Shown here piece by piece: positions 58,655 through 64,000 of a DNA stretch of 64,000 nt; the first letter of the stretch is position 1; each line of letters begins with the position of its first letter. A program made the position numbers and the translations under genes. The stretch comes from Variovorax sp. PAMC 28711. GTDB taxonomy: Bacteria > Pseudomonadota > Gammaproteobacteria > Burkholderiales > Burkholderiaceae_C. Location: the NCBI RefSeq assembly GCF_001577265.1, contig NZ_CP014517.1, positions 673,001 to 737,000 of the forward strand, in the 5' to 3' direction. The notes beneath the pieces are model-generated. The model saw only the letters and a list, made by a program, of their open reading frames with translations. It made no database searches and was not told the DNA's origin.

Positions 58655-58676
58655 GTCTGTTCGCTGACGCACAGAC
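58655..58676. promoter_or_regulatory. Shared, perfectly symmetric island operator (phosphoketolase and sugar operon)
   Basis: Halves GTCTGTTCG and CGCACAGAC, spacer CTGA: both halves match the consensus. The only divergent gap with a single site. -10-like hexamers lie 18 nt away on both sides: TAAAAC at 58695-58700 rightward and CAGACT at 58631-58636 leftward. Confidence 0.85.
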
Positions 58677-58729
58677 GACGGGGCCCGTGCCTTCTAAAAC
58701 CGAGTGCTTACCTCCCGGAATCCTTGCCC

Positions 58730-61114
58730 ATGAAGAACGCTTCGCTCAGCCCGGACCTGCTGCACAAGATGGACGCCTACTGGCGTGCCGCCAACTACCT
58801 GTCGGTCGGGCAGATCTACCTCTACGACAACCCGTTGCTCAAGGAGCCGCTGAAGCTGTCTCATGTGAAGCCGCTGGTGGTCGGCCACTGGGGCACCACG
58901 CCGGGCCAGAATTTCATCTACGTCCACCTGAACCGGGTCATCAAGGCCCACGACCTGGACATGTTCTACATCTCTGGCCCAGGGCATGGCGGGCCGGCCA
59001 TCGTCGGCAACGTGTACCTGGAGGGCTCCTGGAGCGAGGTCTATCCCGACGTCACGCAGGACGAGGCGGGGCTCAAGAAGCTGTTCAAGCAGTTCTCGTT
59101 TCCAGGGGGCATTTCCAGCCACGTGGCACCGACGACACCGGGGTCGATCCATGAAGGCGGCGAGCTGGGTTACTCGCTCAGCCACGCCTTCGGCGCCGTC
59201 TTCGACAACCCCGGGCTCATCGTGGCCTGCGTGGTCGGCGACGGCGAAGCCGAGACCGGTCCGCTCGCCACCGCATGGCAATCGACCAAGATGCTCGATG
59301 CGGCGACAGATGGCGCGGTGCTGCCGATCCTGCACCTCAACGGCTACAAGATCAGCAACCCGACGCTGCTGGCGCGCATCGAGCACGACGAACTCGAGCA
59401 GTTCTTTCGCGGCTGCGGCTGGACGCCGCTGTTCGTCGAAGGCGACGACCCGGAGACGATGCATCAACTGATGGCCAGCGCCATGGACGAAGCCGTGAGG
59501 CTGATCTACGAGGCGCAGCGCAATGCACGGGAGCGCAAGAGCGCGAGCCGGCCACGCTGGCCGATGATCGTGCTGAGATCGCCCAAGGGCTGGACCGGGC
59601 CGAAGATGGTCGACGGACTGCCTAACGAGGGCACCTTCCGCTCGCACCAGGTCCCGCTGTTGGTGAATGCCGAACACCCCGAACATGTCGCCCAACTCGA
59701 GCAGTGGATGAAGAGCTACCGGGCCGAAGAGCTGTTCGATGCGAATGGGCGCCTGCTGCCCGAACTGGCGGCACTCGCACCGGAAGGCAACCGGCGCATG
59801 GGCATGAATCCGCATGCCAACGGCGGCCTGCTGCTGCACGACCTGCACATGCCCGACTTCCGCGACCATGCGGTGACCGTCCCGTCGCCCGGCGCGCTGC
59901 AAGGACAGGACACGATGGTGCTGGGCAAGTTCCTCGCCGACGTGGTGCGGCTGAACCAGGACCAGCGCAACTTCCGGGTCTTCGGCCCCGACGAGACCTT
60001 GTCGAATCTGCTCGGCGCAGTCTTCGACGTGACGATGCGGCAGTGGGATGCGACGACGGTGCCGAACGACGAGTTCCTGGCACCGGCCGGCCAGGTGGTC
60101 GACTCGATGCTGAGCGAGCACCAGTGCGAGGGCTGGCTCGAAGGCTACCTGCTGACCGGCCGGCATGGGCTGTTCAACAGCTACGAGGCCTTCATCCGCA
60201 TCGTCGACTCGATGTTCAGCCAGCATGCCAAGTGGCTCAAGGTGACGCGCGAACTGCCGTGGCGCCGACCGATCGCTTCGCTGAACTACCTGCTCGCCTC
60301 GCACGTCTGGCAGCAGGACCACAACGGCTTCACGCACCAGGACCCGGGCTTTCTCGACCACGTCATCAACAAGAAGGCCGATATCGTGCGCGTCTACCTG
60401 CCGCCCGACGCCAACTGCCTGCTCTCGGTATTCGACCATTGCCTGCGCAGCCGCAACTACGTCAACGTGGTGGTGGCCGGCAAGCACGCGCTGCCACAGT
60501 GGCTGACGATGGAAGCCGCCGTGGTGCACTGCACCGAGGGCATCGGCATCTGGCCGTGGGCCAGCAACGACCGGGGCGCAGAACCCGACGTGGTGATGGC
60601 CTGTTGCGGCGACACGCCGACGCTGGAAATCCTGGCGGCAACGTCCATCCTGCGCGAGCATCTGCCGGAACTGAAGATCCGCGTGGTCAACGTCGTCGAC
60701 CTGATGAAGCTGCAGTCTGCCAGCGAGCACCCGCACGGACTCGACGAAGCCGACTTCGACTCGCTCTTCACCCGCGACAAGCCCGTGATCTTCGGGTTCC
60801 ACGGCTACCCGTCGCTGGTGCACCGCCTGACCTACCGCCGCACCAACCGCCACCTGCACGTCCACGGCTACAAGGAAGAGGGAACCATCACGACGGCGTT
60901 CGACATGCGCGTGCAGAACGAGCTGGATCGCTTCCACCTCGTGCAGAAGGTGCTGGACTGCCTGCCGCACCCGGGCAGCCGGGCCGACTATCTCAAGCAG
61001 ATGTGCCGCGACAAGCTGGTCGCGCACAAGCTCTACATCGACGCGCACGGACAGGACATGCCTGAGATCCTCGAATGGACATGGGGCGCCGAGACCCAGG
61101 GAGACAAGCGATGA
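58730..61114 (+). CDS. xfp: Phosphoketolase (xylulose-5-phosphate/fructose-6-phosphate)
   Basis: 794 residues, full length and intact. [40 protein letters not shown], the TPP site [20 protein letters not shown] and [20 protein letters not shown] are the phosphoketolase signatures. It splits X5P (and F6P) with phosphate to acetyl-phosphate plus GAP (or E4P), needing no redox cofactor. Acetate kinase then yields ATP, so this is the energy-gaining step of the island pathway. ATG 58730 chosen; TTG 58724 in frame is an alternative. Coupled to the downstream DksA-like gene. Confidence 0.97.
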   Translation: MKNASLSPDLLHKMDAYWRAANYLSVGQIYLYDNPLLKEPLKLSHVKPLVVGHWGTTPGQNFIYVHLNRVIKAHDLDMFYISGPGHGGPAIVGNVYLEGSWSEVYPDVTQDEAGLKKLFKQFSFPGGISSHVAPTTPGSIHEGGELGYSLSHAFGAVFDNPGLIVACVVGDGEAETGPLATAWQSTKMLDAATDGAVLPILHLNGYKISNPTLLARIEHDELEQFFRGCGWTPLFVEGDDPETMHQLMASAMDEAVRLIYEAQRNARERKSASRPRWPMIVLRSPKGWTGPKMVDGLPNEGTFRSHQVPLLVNAEHPEHVAQLEQWMKSYRAEELFDANGRLLPELAALAPEGNRRMGMNPHANGGLLLHDLHMPDFRDHAVTVPSPGALQGQDTMVLGKFLADVVRLNQDQRNFRVFGPDETLSNLLGAVFDVTMRQWDATTVPNDEFLAPAGQVVDSMLSEHQCEGWLEGYLLTGRHGLFNSYEAFIRIVDSMFSQHAKWLKVTRELPWRRPIASLNYLLASHVWQQDHNGFTHQDPGFLDHVINKKADIVRVYLPPDANCLLSVFDHCLRSRNYVNVVVAGKHALPQWLTMEAAVVHCTEGIGIWPWASNDRGAEPDVVMACCGDTPTLEILAATSILREHLPELKIRVVNVVDLMKLQSASEHPHGLDEADFDSLFTRDKPVIFGFHGYPSLVHRLTYRRTNRHLHVHGYKEEGTITTAFDMRVQNELDRFHLVQKVLDCLPHPGSRADYLKQMCRDKLVAHKLYIDAHGQDMPEILEWTWGAETQGDKR

Positions 61115-61500
61115 GCGCAAGCACGCCCTCTCATCTTTCGCACGCGCAGCGCCTAGAGCTTACGACGCTGCTCGAGTCCCGGCGCACGGCCTTCGAGCGC
61201 CTGAGCACCTTGCAGCTGGAGGGGCAGTCGCAGGTCCAAGCGGCCCGGCGTGTCTTGCTGCAGGACGCCGACGACGCACGCCAGCGCGAAGGCACCCACG
61301 AGGTCGAAGGCATCGTGGCGGACATCGACAGCGGCGAGTACACGGCGATCCGCGCAGCGTTGGAACGTATTCATGGTGCCGCCTACGGCCTGTGCATCGA
61401 TTGCCACGCCGCAATTGCGTTCGGCCGCCTGCAGATCGAACCCCAAGCCCTGCGCTGCATCCCCTGTCAAACCCTTCACGAACGGAAATCCAAGCCATGA
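61111..61500 (+). CDS. DksA/TraR-type zinc-finger protein
   Basis: 129 residues. Helical N-terminal hairpin ([20 protein letters not shown] to [20 protein letters not shown]) and C-terminal four-Cys finger CIDC...CIPC with [20 protein letters not shown]. The family binds the RNA polymerase secondary channel, but this branch lacks the DksA acidic tip D-x-x-D-x-A at the usual place, so a direct effect is uncertain. It overlaps the phosphoketolase stop by four bases. Confidence 0.85.
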   Translation: MSASTPSHLSHAQRLELTTLLESRRTAFERLSTLQLEGQSQVQAARRVLLQDADDARQREGTHEVEGIVADIDSGEYTAIRAALERIHGAAYGLCIDCHAAIAFGRLQIEPQALRCIPCQTLHERKSKP

Positions 61501-61877
61501 GTCTCTTCCACGCGGTCGCATTCGTCGACCATCAATCCGCCCACCTGCTGCAGTTCGCACCCGACGAGAGGGTCGAGCAACATGTGCACGAGCAGCTGAA
61601 GTTCACACGCCAGCATCACAGCGGCGTGCGCACCGAACACGAGTTCTTCGGCGCCGTCTGCGATGCGTTCGACGGCATCGCTGAAGTGCTGGTCGTGGGC
61701 GGGCACACGAGCGTCGCCGACTTCCAGCGTTATGTGGAAAAGCACCGGCCGCAGACGATGCCCCGCATCGCCGGCTACGAGGTGGTGGACCACCCGACCG
61801 ACAACCAACTCGTCGCGCTGGCGCGCATCTTCTTCGTGAAGCACGACCGCATGGTCGGCACGCGCGTGCCGACCTGA
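61497..61877 (+). CDS. Small protein of the 'translational machinery protein' type (copy 2)
   Basis: 126 residues starting [20 protein letters not shown], paralogous to the gene at 14726-15103. HEQLKFTRQHHSGVRTEHEF, VGGHTSVADFQRYVEKHRP and DHPTDNQLVALARIFFVKHD are conserved. Fold resembles eRF1/Host-attachment proteins by family memory; function unknown. Coupled to the DksA-like gene by ATGA overlap, so it is last of the phosphoketolase operon. Confidence 0.6.
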   Translation: MSLFHAVAFVDHQSAHLLQFAPDERVEQHVHEQLKFTRQHHSGVRTEHEFFGAVCDAFDGIAEVLVVGGHTSVADFQRYVEKHRPQTMPRIAGYEVVDHPTDNQLVALARIFFVKHDRMVGTRVPT

Positions 61878-61898
61878 ATCTCGGCGCACCCGGGTCCG

Positions 61899-62882
61899 TC
61901 AGGGCACCAGAACCGCCGCCCCGTCGAAGCGGCCCGCGCGCAGGTCGGCCAGTGCGTCGTTGGCCTCCTGCAGTGGGTAGCAGGTCGTCTTCGTCACGAT
62001 GCCCATCTTCGGCACCTGGCTCAGGAAGTCGAGACCGTCCTGCCGCGTGAGGTTGGCCACCGAGAGCAGCGCCCGTTCTCCCCACAACAGGCTGTACGGG
62101 AAGTGCGGAATGTCGCTCATGTGGATGCCGGCGCAGACGACGCGGCCACCCTTGCGCACCGCCTTCAGCGCCAGCGGCACGAGGTCGCCCACGGTCGCGA
62201 AGATGATCGCGGCATCGAGCGCCTGCGGCGGCATCTCGTCGGACCCGCCGGCCCAGGTGGCGCCCAGGCTGCGCGCGAAGGCCTGCGTCTTCTCGTCACC
62301 CGGACGGGTGAAGGCGTACACCGAACGCCCCTGCCAGCGCGCGACCTGGGCCAGGATGTGAGCCGCCGCGCCGAAGCCGTAGAGGCCCAGGCTCTTTCCC
62401 TCACCCGCGATGGTGAGCGATCGCCAGCCGATCAGGCCGGCGCAGAGCAAGGGCGCGAGCGACGCATCGCTGCCCTCCTCACCCAGCGGAAAGGCGAAGC
62501 GCGCATCGGCCACCGTCGCGGTGGCGAAGCCGCCATTGCGCGTGAAGCCGGTGAACACAGGGTGGTCGCACAGGTTCTCGCGCTGCATCCTGCAGTAGGG
62601 GCAAATGCCGCAGGCGTGACCCAGCCACGGGATGCCTACGCGCTGGCCGATCGCGAGGCCGGAGACGCTCGCGCCGACCACATCGATGCGGCCCACGATT
62701 TCGTGGCCCGGAATGATCGGCACTTGCGGGTGCGGCAACTCGCCATCCACCACATGCAGGTCGGTGCGGCACACGCCGCAAGCCGAAACCTGAACGCGTA
62801 TCTGGCCCGGACCGGGCTGCGGGTCGGGCAGTTCGGTCCAGACCAGGGGCGCGTGCAATGCGTTGAGGACCATGGCGTGCAT
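61899..62882 (-). CDS. Zinc-dependent alcohol dehydrogenase (MDR)
   Basis: 327 residues. Catalytic zinc: Cys in SACGVCRTDLHVVDGELPHP and GHEIVG; structural zinc: the four Cys in HACGICPYCRMQRENLCDH. NAD(P) loop LYGFGAAAHILAQVA has Ala where many have Gly. Medium-chain alcohol dehydrogenase, likely reducing aldehydes to alcohols to re-oxidise NAD(P)H when oxygen is short. It lies 37 nt after the hydrate-repair gene on the same strand, so the promoter is outside the window. Confidence 0.9.
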   Translation of the reverse strand: MHAMVLNALHAPLVWTELPDPQPGPGQIRVQVSACGVCRTDLHVVDGELPHPQVPIIPGHEIVGRIDVVGASVSGLAIGQRVGIPWLGHACGICPYCRMQRENLCDHPVFTGFTRNGGFATATVADARFAFPLGEEGSDASLAPLLCAGLIGWRSLTIAGEGKSLGLYGFGAAAHILAQVARWQGRSVYAFTRPGDEKTQAFARSLGATWAGGSDEMPPQALDAAIIFATVGDLVPLALKAVRKGGRVVCAGIHMSDIPHFPYSLLWGERALLSVANLTRQDGLDFLSQVPKMGIVTKTTCYPLQEANDALADLRAGRFDGAAVLVP

Positions 62883-62919
62883 AAGCGTTTTTCTTTTCGA
62901 TCAAGTGTCATCAGTGGCT

Positions 62920-64000
62920 TCACAAGCAGGCTTGACCGCTTCGCTTGGCCTGCAAGTTCTGGAGCACGGCAGGCAGCAGGTCGGGCAGGTCCTCCGCGAT
63001 CAGCCCCGGCCCAAAGCTGGCCGCAGCCGCGCCGTGCAGCCACACCGCCGCGGCCGCGGCGAGGAACGGCGCCATGCCCTGGGTGAGCAGGCCCAGCACC
63101 ATGCCGGCCAGCACGTCGCCCGCGCCCGCGGTGGCCAGCGTCGGCGGGGCATTGGCGTTGACGATGGCCCGGCCATCGGGGGCCGCGATCACCGTGTCGC
63201 TGCCCTTGAGCACCACGACGGCGCCGCTGGCTTGCGCGGCAGCGCGCGCGCGGCGCAGCTTGTCGCCGACCATGTCGATCACGCCTTCAAAGAGACGTTT
63301 GAATTCGCCCTCGTGCGGGGTCAGCACGCAAGCGCCATGGAGGGCATTGAACAAGGTGGCCGGATCATCCTTGAACACCGACAGGGCGTCGGCATCGAGC
63401 ACGGCCGCCCTTCCCGTCGCGAGCATCGCCAGCACACGCGATCGCGTGGCCGGCCCCACACCGGCACCGGGGCCGATCATCAATCCGGTGTACCTGCTGT
63501 CGGCCAGCAGCTGGTCGAGATCTTCGGGCCGGGCGATGGCGCTCACCATCACGCTGGTCAGCGCGGCCGCATAGACCGGCAGCGCGACGGCAGGCACGGC
63601 AACGGTCGTGAGGCCTGAGCCGATCCTGGCAGCCGCCCTCGCGGCCATTCTTGCTGCGCCCGTGGTGGGCCAACCGCCCCAGAGCAACGCATGCCCACGG
63701 GTGTACTTGTTGCCATCGGCTTGCATCACGGGCAGTGTGCTGGCCCAGAGCTTCGGATCGTTCTCGAAAGTGTCGGACTTGAGTTGCTCGAAGACCGCGT
63801 CGGGTGTGCCGATGTCGGCCACGATCACCTCGCCGCACAGGCTGCGGCCCGGTTGCAGCAGATGACCGGGCTTCTTGCGAAAGCAGGTCACCGTCAGCGC
63901 ACAGGGCACCGCGCCCATGCTGGCGCCGGTATCGCCCATCAAGCCGCTGGGGATGTCTACCGCAATGAGCGCCATCTTCCTTGCTGCCGCCTCGGCCAGC
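62920..64000 (-). CDS. NAD(P)H-hydrate repair enzyme (epimerase/ADP-dependent dehydratase), N-terminus outside the window
   Basis: The C-terminal 360 codons are present and run off the right edge (reading LAEAAARKMALIAVDIPSG inward). VDIPSGLMGDTG belongs to the end of the epimerase (YjeF-N) domain. The remaining part is the ribokinase-like dehydratase: LMIGPGAGVG, VLDADALSVF, VLTPHEGEFKRLF, VVVLKGSDTVIAAPDG and the catalytic TAGAGDVLAGMVLGLL. It repairs damaged NADH and NADPH hydrates. Upstream of the alcohol dehydrogenase, probably the same operon. Confidence 0.92.
   Translation of the reverse strand, partial: LAEAAARKMALIAVDIPSGLMGDTGASMGAVPCALTVTCFRKKPGHLLQPGRSLCGEVIVADIGTPDAVFEQLKSDTFENDPKLWASTLPVMQADGNKYTRGHALLWGGWPTTGAARMAARAAARIGSGLTTVAVPAVALPVYAAALTSVMVSAIARPEDLDQLLADSRYTGLMIGPGAGVGPATRSRVLAMLATGRAAVLDADALSVFKDDPATLFNALHGACVLTPHEGEFKRLFEGVIDMVGDKLRRARAAAQASGAVVVLKGSDTVIAAPDGRAIVNANAPPTLATAGAGDVLAGMVLGLLTQGMAPFLAAAAAVWLHGAAAASFGPGLIAEDLPDLLPAVLQNLQAKRSGQACL

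Overview
The window is GC-rich chromosomal DNA that reads as a Burkholderiales betaproteobacterium, most likely Comamonadaceae. This rests on protein similarity by eye (DnaK, the N-type ATPase, phosphoketolase) and is inference, not a search result. No rRNA, tRNA, transposase, phage gene or CRISPR array was seen. The gene content is that of a stress and low-oxygen survival island. From memory, and not checked here, it resembles the low-oxygen-activated (lxa) type loci of Burkholderia.

Layout. 0-7.1 kb: BON-domain protein (partial), CFA synthase / universal stress protein / Na+/H+ antiporter operon, Crp-family regulator / cytochrome b561 / VIT transporter operon, and an L,D-transpeptidase. 7.3-12.4 kb: a signalling block with a hybrid histidine kinase, a response regulator, two more Crp-family regulators and a NarL-type regulator whose receiver has Glu in place of the acceptor Asp. 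12.7-20 kb: two secreted PRC-barrel proteins, small proteins, an internally deleted ClpB, and a lipid-type ABC/MCE transporter operon. 20-31.4 kb: old yellow enzyme, sorbosone dehydrogenase-like protein, Dps, oleate hydratase, DnaK, DEDD exonuclease, a pyridine-nucleotide oxidoreductase lacking one redox Cys, and a glucoamylase-like protein. 31.6-37.6 kb: tpiA, rpiB, class I aldolase, histidine phosphatase, two further PRC-barrel proteins and an MDR reductase. 37.7-44.5 kb: a complete N-type ATPase operon (atpDCQRBEFAG). 44.6-61.9 kb: ackA, a long sugar-catabolism operon (GH94-like, gnd, zwf, GH15, ROK glucokinase, tal, pgi, deleted pgm) and a phosphoketolase operon. 61.9-64 kb: zinc alcohol dehydrogenase and the end of an NAD(P)H-hydrate repair gene.

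The main discovery is regulatory. Nearly every transcription unit whose start lies in the window is preceded by the same 22-bp inverted repeat: GTCTGTKCG, four bases, CGMACAGAC. I find 25 copies. The half nearest the gene is the conserved one. In 24 of 26 oriented cases a -10-like hexamer (NANNNT) follows 18 nt (twice 19 nt) after the site. This places the site centre at -41.5, the class II position of Crp/FNR-family activators. The core TGTKC-N6-GMACA has the spacing of a CRP site with a changed fifth base. The three Crp-family regulators encoded here are the obvious candidates. The window therefore looks like one 60-kb regulon under one operator type.

Together the genes describe an anaerobic energy circuit. 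Stored glucans or trehalose are opened and phosphorylated (GH15, GH94-like, ROK kinase) and passed through zwf/gnd/rpiB/tal/fba/tpiA to phosphoketolase. Acetyl-phosphate then yields ATP through acetate kinase, and the N-type ATPase can couple ATP to ion gradients. Dps, DnaK, USP, CFA synthase and the PRC proteins protect the cell. No pgl or rpe is present in the window.

Many genes are broken: seven single-base deletions and one insertion, a nonsense codon in cfa, and large internal deletions in clpB and pgm. The single-base indels sit in G/C runs and could be sequencing errors; the two internal deletions could not.
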